Below, in pieces: positions 55,831 through 64,000 of a DNA stretch of 64,000 nt (its first letter is position 1; the number at the start of each line of letters is the position of its first letter). The stretch is from Akkermansia muciniphila. GTDB taxonomy: Bacteria; Verrucomicrobiota; Verrucomicrobiia; Verrucomicrobiales; Akkermansiaceae. The notes beneath the pieces were generated by a model that made no database searches, was not told where the DNA came from, and worked only from the letters and a program-made list of their open reading frames with translations. The DNA is taken from positions 62,001 to 126,000 of the forward strand of contig NZ_FXYA01000162.1 of the NCBI RefSeq assembly GCF_900184965.1. Reading direction: 5' to 3'. The position numbers and the translations under genes are program-made.

Positions 55831-58155
55831 TCACAGCTCCCGGCGAATGGCGTCCATCTGTTCCGGCGTATAGGCCGCTCCTTCCACGCCTCCGAACTGG
55901 CGGCGCAGGAATGTGAGGAGGTTGGCCAGATCCCGGGAATTCGTGATGCCGGGCGGCAGCATGGTGGAATCCCATGCCTTGCCATTCACCGTAATGGGGC
56001 CGGTCAGCCCCTGGAGGATGATCCTGACGATTTCCGCATCAGGCTTTTCTTTCAGCCATTCGGAACCAGCCAGGGGAGGATAGGTTACCCTGTCTCCCAG
56101 GCCGTCGTTGCCGTGGCAAATGGCGCATTTGGAGAGATACACGCCTTTCCCCTTTTCCATGACGGCAGCGGCGCGTGCTTTTTTCAGGCGTTCCATGTCC
56201 ACGGCGGGAGGATGGGCGGCATAATCCGGGTGAATATGGGACATTCCCGGGGAAGAATGAATACGGTCGCGTTTCCGGGAAGGCTCCACCCTTCGGAGGG
56301 AAGCCAGGTAGTTCAGCAGATGCTTCCCCCGTTCCGTGGGAACCAGTTCCCAGCCCGGTTCCATCTGGACGGGGAGGGCCTCTGGGGAAGGAGCATTCCC
56401 TTCTACGGGGCGTTCCTCAAACAGTCCGGGCATGGCCGGACACACCGTCCAGGGCTTGTTGAACTGCGTTTCCCGCGGGTTGTAAAGATGCAGGGCCAGC
56501 CATTCCCGCGCCTGCGCGGCGCGGCGCGTGCCGCCGGACACGGCATCCTCATATTCCAGCCTGCCTGTGATATACTCCGCAGCATTGCTTAAATCCGGTC
56601 CAACCGCCGCCACGCCCGCCTGCGGCGCTCCTTCCCTGTTGAATTCGGCATCCATGTCTTCCGGCTCACTAACCCGGTAGGGAAAATCCGGATCCGTCCC
56701 GCGGTTAATTGCCGTCTGCCAGTCTTTTCCGGACAGGGAACGCCGGATAATCTGGGTATGGCACAGGGCACACCCCTCCGCGGCATAAATACCGGCGCCA
56801 GCCGCATCCTGAACGGGCCTCCTGACCTCCATGGAATCTGGAGGCGGAGCATGCAGGAAAATGGCAGCAGCAGCCAGCGCCACAACCGCCGCAACGGCTG
56901 AAATAAAGAAGAAGCGCGGCAAAAACGGAGGTTCCGGCTCCCGGCTTCCGTCTTCCTCTTCCACAGGCCGCCACAGGCAGAGACTGCCCGCCAGGCAAAA
57001 AGCCATGGCAACGGCGTGGACGCAGGCAGCCATGCCCACCCAGCCGCTCATCAGCTCCGCACGACGCGCCTCAGGAAAAGCCTGAACATCCAGGACGGCA
57101 AGCACGCCTACGGCATACGCCAGAAACACGCCGCAGACGCCTGCGCCCAGCAGCCGCCATGCCGCAGGGAAACGTCCGGGAGCCTTCCCCCCTGCCATCA
57201 TCAACACTCCGGCCCCCGGCAGAATCCATAATTCCGGCTCATGCCACGCAGACAGGGAAAACTGCATCAGCTCCGGCGCACCTGCAACAAACACGTTCCA
57301 TGCCGCCAGCAAGGCAAGCAGGGAAACCCCGGTCTTCATCCATATTCCTGTCTTCGTACCGGATTTCATCCAAAAACGCGCCGCCGCCAGAACGGCGGGA
57401 AGAACGGCGCACCAACACCAGACGGTACCGGCCTCCACCAACATCCACGGCACGGGAAATCCCTGAAGCCCCCCCAGCCCTCCGATCACCGGTGCCGCCG
57501 CCAGCACCAGGGCCATCCAGACGGACAGAATTCCAACTGTCCTCCCTTGCCCCATATCCAGCCGGAGCGCCGCCGCTCCCAGGGCGGCAAACATCAGCCC
57601 GCAGGACAGGCTCCCCCCCAGGGCGGAAACATCCAGCAGGCCATTCATGGACAATCCCTGCGTATATCCCAGCACCAGAAGGGCCGCCGCCACGCACCCG
57701 GCGGAGGAACTGAACAACAGCCGTACAGGCCACGGAAACGGCCGGAACCATGCGAGACACGCAGCCCCTGCGGAAAGGAAAGCGAAAACCGGACAGACCC
57801 ACCAGTCAAAAGGCATCAGGAGCACGCCGCTCCCATTCCCCGCGGCAATGGTCGCCACCCCCAGCGCGACGCAGGCATGCCAGAGCCATTCTGCGGGTTT
57901 CCTCCACCGGCCCCCGCTTCCCGCCGCAACAGAAAACAGGACGGGGAGGGCCCAGCCGTACACCAGCATGCCGTAGAATGCGAACATGAGACGGCCGGCC
58001 GGCCACGGCAAAGGCCCTTCCGCCACCAGACCGGAGGCGTAGGCCAGCGACCACAGGAAACCCAGCACAAAAGCGCCTGCCAGCCAGAACAGGGGGAAAA
58101 ACTCTCCCGGACGGCGGAGAAACAGAAAAAAAACGGCGGGGATACGGTTCATCAT
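55831..58155 (-). CDS. Fused membrane cytochrome: CcoN-like, CcoO-like and cytochrome c domains
   Basis: The 774-residue protein has about twelve membrane helices (1-400), one more helix (about 413-434), and two c-type heme domains. The first (455-620) matches cbb3 oxidase subunit CcoO: heme motif CALCH at 462-466 inside YAAEGCALCHTQIIRR, then VGPDLSN, HLYNPR and a Met in CPAMPGLF as likely axial ligand. The second (660-755) is a cytochrome c with CAICH at 677-681. The first 400 residues look like subunit I (CcoN) in helix order, for example FSLSAWHEPELW in the place of its heme b/b3 His region, but the conserved His ligands are not seen (inference). It is the last gene of the act operon, overlapping actF by 4 bp. 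Confidence 0.82.
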   Translation of the reverse strand: MMNRIPAVFFLFLRRPGEFFPLFWLAGAFVLGFLWSLAYASGLVAEGPLPWPAGRLMFAFYGMLVYGWALPVLFSVAAGSGGRWRKPAEWLWHACVALGVATIAAGNGSGVLLMPFDWWVCPVFAFLSAGAACLAWFRPFPWPVRLLFSSSAGCVAAALLVLGYTQGLSMNGLLDVSALGGSLSCGLMFAALGAAALRLDMGQGRTVGILSVWMALVLAAAPVIGGLGGLQGFPVPWMLVEAGTVWCWCAVLPAVLAAARFWMKSGTKTGIWMKTGVSLLALLAAWNVFVAGAPELMQFSLSAWHEPELWILPGAGVLMMAGGKAPGRFPAAWRLLGAGVCGVFLAYAVGVLAVLDVQAFPEARRAELMSGWVGMAACVHAVAMAFCLAGSLCLWRPVEEEDGSREPEPPFLPRFFFISAVAAVVALAAAAIFLHAPPPDSMEVRRPVQDAAGAGIYAAEGCALCHTQIIRRSLSGKDWQTAINRGTDPDFPYRVSEPEDMDAEFNREGAPQAGVAAVGPDLSNAAEYITGRLEYEDAVSGGTRRAAQAREWLALHLYNPRETQFNKPWTVCPAMPGLFEERPVEGNAPSPEALPVQMEPGWELVPTERGKHLLNYLASLRRVEPSRKRDRIHSSPGMSHIHPDYAAHPPAVDMERLKKARAAAVMEKGKGVYLSKCAICHGNDGLGDRVTYPPLAGSEWLKEKPDAEIVRIILQGLTGPITVNGKAWDSTMLPPGITNSRDLANLLTFLRRQFGGVEGAAYTPEQMDAIRREL

Positions 58156-59384
58156 GGTTTGGGAAATACCCTGCGGACGCTCAAGGCCCCCAGGAAGGAA
58201 AAACAGCAGATCAGGCCCATTCCCACCAGGAGCAGGACGAACGGAAGCCATGCCTTCCACGCGGCAGGGTTCAGCCCAAGGCCTGGGCCGAACATCCAGC
58301 ACGCTTCCAGCAGGGAGCCCAACAGCACTCCGGCGCATACGGCGCCCAAAGCGGACGGACGGCGTCTCAACGCGGGAAACAGCAATATGAGGAAAGGAAG
58401 CAAAAGCTGAAGAACGAGAGCCGCGGCCAACATCCCGGACCAGCCGGAAGAAGCGGCGTCTTCATAAAAGGACATTTCAGCCGGAATGGAGGCGTACCAG
58501 GTAATCATGTACTGCGAATATACAATATAGGCTTTCACCAGAACCATGGCCGTCAGCATGCCTCCCAGGCGGGGCCAAGGCAGCTCCTTCCCCCCGTCCA
58601 GCCGCTTCAGGAGCACGGCGGACAACACAGCGAACGCCAGGGACGCCAGCAGAACATATGCAATCATGTATACGGGGAACATGGAAAGAACGCTCTTCCC
58701 CGTTCCTCCCAGCATGTCCACCCCCAGCAGACCCAGCATCATCACCGTCACGATCATGCAAAAGGCGGCAGAGCCCCGGCGGAAGGAAGGCTGCCAGACA
58801 TTTTTTTCCGCAACCAGCGTTTCCCATACCTGGGCCATGCTCCAGGAAAGCGCCGCAACGCCCCCCACGCGCACGTACAGCCATGCCGGGTTCCACCATG
58901 AGAAGTCAGCCAAATCAAGAACGCCAAAGGCCTGGACGCCGGGAGAGGAAACATCCGCTACCCCCCAGTAGCGTGCTGCTTCCGGAAAAATCACGGTAGT
59001 CAGGCAGCCGACCGTTCCGGCCAATACCAGAACACCGGGTAAAAACCCCCAACAACCCGCCGCCAGCACCCTTCTCAGAGCGATCCCCCAGCCGGAACCC
59101 GTCAGTGAAGACAGGCAGAGCCAGAACAGGCACCCCAGACAGAGGCCGGAGCCGAAGACGCCTGCGGCCATTCCGGCAGCGGCGAACGGCCTTCTCAATT
59201 CCTGCAGCCTTTCCCCGGCAACCGTCATGTCGTCCCAGGGCATGGCCGTAAAAGACTGGCGCATCAGCACGCACCACAATAGAACGGAAAGTATCCACAG
59301 GGAGAGGGCTGCGGAACGCCCGACCCAGCCGAATGCCGGACGGTCCCGGCGTTCCCTGCCTGTTGAAGATGTATTGCTGTTCAT
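58152..59384 (-). CDS. actF: Alternative complex III subunit ActF (NrfD-like)
   Basis: The 410-residue protein has about ten membrane helices. ActF features are the SPGVQAFG/WWNPAWLYVRVGG region in the middle and, near residue 285, VKAYIVYSQYMITWYASIPAEMSF split over a helix end, the conserved quinol:cytochrome c oxidoreductase segment. ActF and ActC form the two large membrane subunits of alternative complex III, which oxidises menaquinol. Start and stop both overlap neighbours by 4 bp (ATGA). Confidence 0.9.
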   Translation of the reverse strand: MNSNTSSTGRERRDRPAFGWVGRSAALSLWILSVLLWCVLMRQSFTAMPWDDMTVAGERLQELRRPFAAAGMAAGVFGSGLCLGCLFWLCLSSLTGSGWGIALRRVLAAGCWGFLPGVLVLAGTVGCLTTVIFPEAARYWGVADVSSPGVQAFGVLDLADFSWWNPAWLYVRVGGVAALSWSMAQVWETLVAEKNVWQPSFRRGSAAFCMIVTVMMLGLLGVDMLGGTGKSVLSMFPVYMIAYVLLASLAFAVLSAVLLKRLDGGKELPWPRLGGMLTAMVLVKAYIVYSQYMITWYASIPAEMSFYEDAASSGWSGMLAAALVLQLLLPFLILLFPALRRRPSALGAVCAGVLLGSLLEACWMFGPGLGLNPAAWKAWLPFVLLLVGMGLICCFSFLGALSVRRVFPKP

Positions 59385-60043
59385 GGATGCTGTTCCTTCT
59401 GTTTAACGGCCGGTTCTTCCGGCAGCGCTTGCAAATGGCGGACAAACGCCGCCAGACACCAGATTTCCCGCGCCGTGAGAATGTTTCCGAAAGCGGGCAT
59501 GTTCCCCTGCCCCGACCGAATGCTCCTGAACATTTTTCCTGGGGAATAGGAAGCGTACTTTTCATCCCGGAAGGAGCCTATTTGCGGATAGGTGTCATAA
59601 GCGGCCATGCTGCCGCGTCCGTCTCCGTCCTTTCCATGACAAACGGCGCAGTGCGCCAGATAAAGCGCACGCCCCTCCGCCTGCACGTCGCGGCTGCGGG
59701 AGATGCCGCCCAGTTCCAGAGGCATGGAATCCTCCTCTCCGCCCTGCATGCGGCCGGAGGAAAAATAGGAACCTTCCGCAGCAAAGGAATCCCGGTCGCC
59801 TTCCCGTTTCCAAGCCGTTCCGACGATGCCCAGGGACTGCGCCACGGAATGGGGGGGCGTCAGACGGGTTTTCCGGCCTGCGGGGGCAGAAGGCATCCCC
59901 ACCTGCTGGGCATCCGCCAGAGGGCGTTCATTCATATTGTCAAACAGACGGGGAGCGACATTTCTCCCATCGTCGTCTCCCGCCAGAAACCAGAACGCTC
60001 CCAGCAGAACCAGGGCGGCTGCCGCCATAATGCCGCCTCTCAT
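59381..60043 (-). CDS. actE: Alternative complex III monoheme cytochrome ActE
   Basis: The 220-residue protein has an N-terminal anchor (5-21) and a cytochrome c domain with CAVCH near residue 130 in LAHCAVCHGKDGDGRGSM, a likely axial Met in GNMPAFGNIL, and a final AAFVRHLQAL helix. The N-terminal region between (about 25-110) is polar and without fold signals. It should pass electrons from ActC/F to the fused cytochrome encoded at the operon end or to another acceptor. It overlaps actD and actF by 4 bp each. Confidence 0.92.
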   Translation of the reverse strand: MRGGIMAAAALVLLGAFWFLAGDDDGRNVAPRLFDNMNERPLADAQQVGMPSAPAGRKTRLTPPHSVAQSLGIVGTAWKREGDRDSFAAEGSYFSSGRMQGGEEDSMPLELGGISRSRDVQAEGRALYLAHCAVCHGKDGDGRGSMAAYDTYPQIGSFRDEKYASYSPGKMFRSIRSGQGNMPAFGNILTAREIWCLAAFVRHLQALPEEPAVKQKEQHP

Positions 60044-60600
60044 GGCCGGCCTCCTTTCCCATGAACATGCTCGCGGGCATCCGGATTCAGGGCCTCAACC
60101 AGGGCGGCGGAACGCTCTTCGCATCCACCTTCCAGCAGAATAAAGTACCCGTTTCCGTGCTCATCCGTCCTGAAAAAATCACACTCGAACGCCCAGTCAT
60201 GCCACTTCGGAAGAAGAGCCCCCCTCAGGAATCCGGCGGCGGTCAGCAATCCGGCCCCCAGCAAAGTACCCTCAAACAGGGGCGGAACGTATGCGGGCCA
60301 GTTGTCCCAGCCCTGCACCCTGCCCTGGGTCACAAGGGGATCCGCGCAGAACTGCGTCCAGTAAAGCCACAGGGCCACGGCCAGAAACCCGCAGACGCCG
60401 CCCGCAGCGGCCCACAGCCGGATGCCTGCGCCCACGGCCCTCCCGGCGTGTCTGTTGGCAAGCCGGACGGCGGCGCAAGGATAAGGGGCGCAAACTTCCC
60501 AGCGCAAATTTTCCTCCTTCATCAGCATGCGGACGGCCTGAAGAAGCGCCTTCTCCGAACCGAAGGAAAGCACCCAGCCGGAAATGACGGCCTTCTTCAT
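60040..60600 (-). CDS. actD: Alternative complex III subunit ActD (DUF3341)
   Basis: The 186-residue protein has two membrane helices (about 59-78 and 105-125) typical of DUF3341, followed by the conserved FECDFFRTDEHGNGYFILLEG. ActD is an accessory membrane subunit. The first 50 residues form a soluble alpha/beta part (ISGWVLSFGSEKALLQAVRM). The ATG at 60600 overlaps the actC stop (ATGA). A longer frame upstream lies inside actC and is not used. Confidence 0.9.
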   Translation of the reverse strand: MKKAVISGWVLSFGSEKALLQAVRMLMKEENLRWEVCAPYPCAAVRLANRHAGRAVGAGIRLWAAAGGVCGFLAVALWLYWTQFCADPLVTQGRVQGWDNWPAYVPPLFEGTLLGAGLLTAAGFLRGALLPKWHDWAFECDFFRTDEHGNGYFILLEGGCEERSAALVEALNPDAREHVHGKGGRP

Positions 60601-61943
60601 GCCCCGCCCTCCTTGTTCAGGGATTGCTGTTCCCGAACGTCGCACAGGGAAAAGAACGGAGCCACACGCACCAGCGCCATATACAGGGCCATAAACAGAC
60701 CCACGCTCCCGGCCATCATGGCCAAATCCGTCACGCTTGGGAAATAATCTCCGATGTTGGCGGCAAGCAGAGAGGCCTTCAGGGAATTCACGACAATCCA
60801 GAAACGTTCCATCCACATGCCCGCAAGCACTCCCAGAGCCACGGCGGCAATCACCCGGCGGTTGGTTCGCAGAGGGCGGAACCAGAACAACTGGGGCAGC
60901 ACCACGTTCCCGGCAACCATGACGATGATGAACACGGCATTCACGGGATTTCTGCCCGGAAACGGCTCCTGAGCGCCTCCATTCAGAATGGCGGCCAGAT
61001 GCTCCCATAAATACATGGCCCCCATCACCAGGCTCAGGGCCAGCACCAACCGGGAACTTAAATCCAGAATGGCCGGAGTAACGGCCTGGCGAACGCCGCT
61101 GCCGGCCATCAGACGGCTCACCCCCAGCAGAATCAGCTGAACCATCGCCATGCCGCTAAGAATGGCCCCTCCTACGAAATAGGGCGGGAAAATGCTCTGG
61201 TGCCACCCCGGCACCTGAGTTACGGAAAAATCGAAGCTCACCACGGAATGAACGGATACCACGAGCGGAGTCAGAATAACCGCAAAAAGCAGGCTGGCCT
61301 TTTCATAGGCGCGCCACTGGCGCCCCGTACCCTGCCAGCCCAACGCCAGCCATCCGTACCGGCGCCTCAGACGCCCCTTGCAGCAGTCCCTCAGCAGCGC
61401 GAAATCCGGCACCAGGCCGATATACCAGTACAACAGGGAAAGAAGAAAATAGGTGCTGACGGCCATGACATCCCACATCAAAGGAGAGGCCATATCCGGC
61501 CAAATTCCGCTCACTTCCGGCAGGGGGGAAGCCATCCACGCCATCCAGACACGCCCTACGTGCACTACAGGGAAGACGGCGGCGCAGATGACCGCGCACA
61601 GGGTCATCTGTTCCGCTCCGCGCGCAATCGGGCTTCTCCATGACTGGCGCGTCAGCAGCAGGACGGCGGAAATCAGGGTGCCCGCATGCCCCAGGCCTAT
61701 CCAGAAAACAAAATGCACAATGTCCAGCCCCCATACCACGTTATTATTCACCCCCAGCACGCCTGCCCCCTCTGCTGCAATGCGCCAGGAACTCCACCCG
61801 ATGCCCCACGCCGCCAGCAATGCGCTGGCGAGAAACACGCCCCACCAGACAGGCCCCGGCGGCTTCCGCACCTCTGCCAGCATGGCCTCTACCGGAATAT
61901 CGGCGGAGGGAACTGCTGGTGCTGGTCTGTTCATCATCTGCAT
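60597..61943 (-). CDS. actC: Alternative complex III membrane subunit ActC (NrfD-like)
   Basis: The 448-residue protein has ten membrane helices and the ActC hallmarks: WGLDIVHFVFWIGLGHAGTL, VFPVVHVGRVWMAWM, SPLMWDVMAVSTYFLLS, LLYWYIGLVPDFALLRD and FPPYFVGGAILSGMAMV. ActC binds quinol and couples to ActB in the complete complex. It is here the first gene of the operon; actA (pentaheme) and actB (iron-sulfur protein), normally upstream, are missing, and the next gene is divergent. The start could be 61943 or 61937. Confidence 0.93.
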   Translation of the reverse strand: MQMMNRPAPAVPSADIPVEAMLAEVRKPPGPVWWGVFLASALLAAWGIGWSSWRIAAEGAGVLGVNNNVVWGLDIVHFVFWIGLGHAGTLISAVLLLTRQSWRSPIARGAEQMTLCAVICAAVFPVVHVGRVWMAWMASPLPEVSGIWPDMASPLMWDVMAVSTYFLLSLLYWYIGLVPDFALLRDCCKGRLRRRYGWLALGWQGTGRQWRAYEKASLLFAVILTPLVVSVHSVVSFDFSVTQVPGWHQSIFPPYFVGGAILSGMAMVQLILLGVSRLMAGSGVRQAVTPAILDLSSRLVLALSLVMGAMYLWEHLAAILNGGAQEPFPGRNPVNAVFIIVMVAGNVVLPQLFWFRPLRTNRRVIAAVALGVLAGMWMERFWIVVNSLKASLLAANIGDYFPSVTDLAMMAGSVGLFMALYMALVRVAPFFSLCDVREQQSLNKEGGA

Positions 61944-62197
61944 AGGGACGCAAGCTCGTTAAAGTTTACTTGAGCGCTTTTTCCCGTCAATTCAAAAGGG
62001 GAACGCACGTGACATGGCGCACGGCTTCAGGAAACAGAGGCGGAATTCCCTTCGGGCAGGGAAAGATAAGCCACCCTCCTGCTCCTTCAGCGGCGGGGAA
62101 AAGGCCCATGGGAACCGTTACCCCCGCTTCATCCGCACTTTCACAAACATTCAAATAGCTGGAATTCCCGGCCACGGCATTTTAACATGAATGGCGC

Positions 62198-63211
62198 ATG
62201 GACATAAAAACGCTGACTTCCGGAGCCCTGATCAAGCACCCTTCCCGCGGCCTTCTGCTCGGAACCGGGCCTTTCCGGGAATCGGCGGAACCACCGGATT
62301 CCGGTCCCGCTTTTTATGTTGATACATTCCGTCTGGACGATCCGCGGCCATGGAAAATACCGTCAGCCCTTCTTTCTCTTTCACCGGAGGAAAGCCTCCT
62401 GCCGCCCGCTCCGGAAATCCGGTGGTCGGAACCGTCTCCGGACGCGTACGCACAGGTTTTTGCGGAAATAATGGAACAAATCGCCACCGGGAAATTGGTG
62501 AAAAGCGTTCCGGCGATGCCTCAGTTCGGGGAAATGCAGCCGCCACACACACCCCGGGAACTCATACCGCGGGCCATTAACAGCTCTCCGTCCCATTATC
62601 CCTACGCCTGGTGGACGGAACGGGAAGGATTCTGCGGAACCACTCCAGAAACACTGTTCCGCCAACAGGGCCGCCTCCTGGAGACAATGGCCCTGGCAGG
62701 AACGGCCCGTCCGGAAGATGTGGGGGTCTTCATCAACGACGACAAGGAAATCCGCGAGCATGAAATCGTGGCGGGCAGCATTCTTTCCCGCCTGTCCCCC
62801 TGCGGCAGCGTCACCAGAACGGCCCGCAGCGTGCTGAACCTCGACACCCTGATCCACTTCGTCACCTACCTCACGCTGGAATCGGACGAACAGCACACTC
62901 CGGCCCACTGGATACGGCTGCTCCACCCCACCCCCGCCCTGGGATCCCAGCCCCGCACGGAGAAAACGCTCGCCCAGCTGGACAACTGGCGTTCACGCCT
63001 GCGCTGTCCGCTTCGTTTCGGCGCTCCGTTCGGGTTTCTGGAAGACGGAGACTTCTTCTGCCTGGTAGGCATCCGCTCCCTGTACTGGCAGGGGCAGAAG
63101 CTCTCCCTCTGCGCCGGGGGAGGCGTCGTGGCATCCTCCACCCTGACGCATGAATGGCGGGAGCTGAAATTGAAGAGGGATACGGTCAGGCGCAGTTTCC
63201 GCCTTCCATGA
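62198..63211 (+). CDS. Chorismate-binding enzyme (isochorismate synthase-like)
   Basis: The 337-residue protein shows the chorismate-utilising fold from about 90: ATGKLVKSVPAM with the catalytic Lys region, TTPETLFRQQG, METMALAGTARPED, KEIREHEIVAG with the Glu that binds magnesium, LLHPTPALGSQPRTE and the C-terminal LCAGGGVVASSTLTHEWRELK. Similar enzymes make isochorismate (MenF/EntC), aminodeoxychorismate or anthranilate. Its position, divergent from a menaquinol-oxidising operon, favours isochorismate synthase for menaquinone (inference). It is shorter than E. coli MenF (431), mainly at the N-terminus. Confidence 0.85.
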   Translation: MDIKTLTSGALIKHPSRGLLLGTGPFRESAEPPDSGPAFYVDTFRLDDPRPWKIPSALLSLSPEESLLPPAPEIRWSEPSPDAYAQVFAEIMEQIATGKLVKSVPAMPQFGEMQPPHTPRELIPRAINSSPSHYPYAWWTEREGFCGTTPETLFRQQGRLLETMALAGTARPEDVGVFINDDKEIREHEIVAGSILSRLSPCGSVTRTARSVLNLDTLIHFVTYLTLESDEQHTPAHWIRLLHPTPALGSQPRTEKTLAQLDNWRSRLRCPLRFGAPFGFLEDGDFFCLVGIRSLYWQGQKLSLCAGGGVVASSTLTHEWRELKLKRDTVRRSFRLP

Positions 63212-63251
63212 CAAATCCGCCGGGCGCCTCCCGCCCTTAACGGCAAAAACA

Positions 63252-64000
63252 TCATTCCGTCGTCCAGCAAACGGAAAGCGCATCAAATTTATCCTTCACC
63301 GGTATCCTCCATACCCGGCCTTCCCTCGTTACGCTGCGGCAAGGAACGCCGTCCATGCATGCGCTGACGGAAATACCCGCAGGCAAGCCGTGCAAAACCA
63401 CTTCTGCGGACTCATGGAATGCACAGGGATCTCCCTCGCAGTTCCAGTCCAGCTCCAGGGAATTGGAGCCGCCGCGGTAAAGGAACTCATGCACGGCGCA
63501 TTCCCCGTTCCGGTATGCATACCCGTCCCCTGCATCCTCATACAAATGGGAGGCCACCTCCCCTTCCGGCGCCCACCATACATCCAGCGTCAGCGGCGGG
63601 CGAGGCAGTTCCCCTGCATATTGCTGCACCGGCCAATGGGGGACTACCGCCCCTCCGCGGACATACACGGGCAGGAAAGAAAGAGGGCATTTCACCCAGA
63701 CATCCTTTCCGGTGTCCTCCATCAGGCTGTCCGTGTGATAGGAATACCAGACACCCTCCGGAATGTAGAGAAACCGTCCGCCTTCCTGCGGCTCATGAAT
63801 GGGAACGACGTACAGATGGTCGCCGAAGAAGTACTCCGCCCCCCGCCAGTAGGTGTCCTTGTTGGTAAAACATTGCAGGGCCAGGGAACGCAGCACGGGC
63901 ATGCCCGTCTCCGCGTACCGGCGGAACTGCGTATAGATATAGGGAAGCAGGCGGTAGCGGCCCTCTATGGCGGCTTTCACGCAAGAGGTGACTTCCTGTC
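63252..64000 (-). CDS. GH31 glycoside hydrolase, C-terminal part
   Basis: The gene enters from the right edge; at least 249 residues are visible to the stop. They show the last barrel strands and the two beta-domains of GH31: YRLLPYIYTQFRRYAETGMP, FFGDHLYVVPIHEPQEG, VRGGAVVPHWPV and LYEDAGDGYAYRNGECAV. The catalytic Asp residues lie outside the window. Family members are alpha-glucosidases, alpha-xylosidases and related enzymes. No signal peptide can be checked. It converges on the chorismate-binding enzyme gene. Confidence 0.92.
   Translation of the reverse strand, partial: QEVTSCVKAAIEGRYRLLPYIYTQFRRYAETGMPVLRSLALQCFTNKDTYWRGAEYFFGDHLYVVPIHEPQEGGRFLYIPEGVWYSYHTDSLMEDTGKDVWVKCPLSFLPVYVRGGAVVPHWPVQQYAGELPRPPLTLDVWWAPEGEVASHLYEDAGDGYAYRNGECAVHEFLYRGGSNSLELDWNCEGDPCAFHESAEVVLHGLPAGISVSACMDGVPCRSVTREGRVWRIPVKDKFDALSVCWTTE

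Overview
The window reads as chromosomal DNA of a Gram-negative bacterium of the Verrucomicrobiota, most like Akkermansia or a close relative. This is inferred from gene content and style; no search was run. Supporting signs are the fused LpxC-FabZ lipid A protein, an exported GH20 hexosaminidase and a GH31 enzyme (mucin or glycan foraging), the GGGtGRT protein next to an IscU-like scaffold, an alternative-complex-III-type respiratory operon, moderately high GC, and many short exported proteins with no clear family. No rRNA, tRNA or CRISPR array was found. The one RNA gene is a class A RNase P RNA.

Layout. 1-9.7 kb: YbjN-like protein and orphan efflux adaptor, DNA polymerase I, phosphoribosyltransferase, membrane acyltransferase, GH20 hexosaminidase. 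10-17.8 kb: DciA-type helicase loader, ferredoxin, Lnt, a sugar-1-phosphate nucleotidyltransferase coupled to a phosphodiester glycosidase, LpxC-FabZ, PfkB kinase and CrcB fluoride channel. 17.9-25.6 kb: an accessory island with a complete type I restriction-modification system (M-S-R), followed by a broken integrase fragment. 25.6-31.5 kb: iron-type alcohol dehydrogenase, an exported protein of unknown function, a Xer recombinase, an orphan D12-class adenine methylase and a small exported protein. 31.6-33.3 kb: the IscU-like/GGGtGRT pair. 33.5-45.6 kb: metallophosphoesterase, lipoproteins, CvpA-like protein, AroC, HU, MurA, RNase P RNA, AroA, YkgJ-type Cys protein, glycosyltransferase, UppP and TatC. 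45.7-55.7 kb: GltX, MscS-type channel, QueF and QueC, thymidylate kinase, a beta-CASP nuclease, YkvA, a DUF4230 protein and isocitrate dehydrogenase. 55.8-61.9 kb: five overlapping genes, actC-actD-actE-actF plus a 774-residue fused cytochrome. A chorismate-binding enzyme diverges from that operon, and a GH31 gene runs off the right edge.

How they work together. Much of the window is envelope construction: LpxC-FabZ for lipid A, MurA and UppP for peptidoglycan and undecaprenyl carrier, Lnt for lipoproteins, TatC for export. AroA and AroC supply chorismate, which the enzyme at 62.2 kb could turn towards menaquinone, the probable substrate of the respiratory operon beside it. The most unusual parts are that operon, which lacks adjacent actA/actB and ends in a fusion of a heme-ligand-poor, CcoN-like membrane part with CcoO-like and cytochrome c domains, and the uncharacterised IscU-like/GGGtGRT pair.
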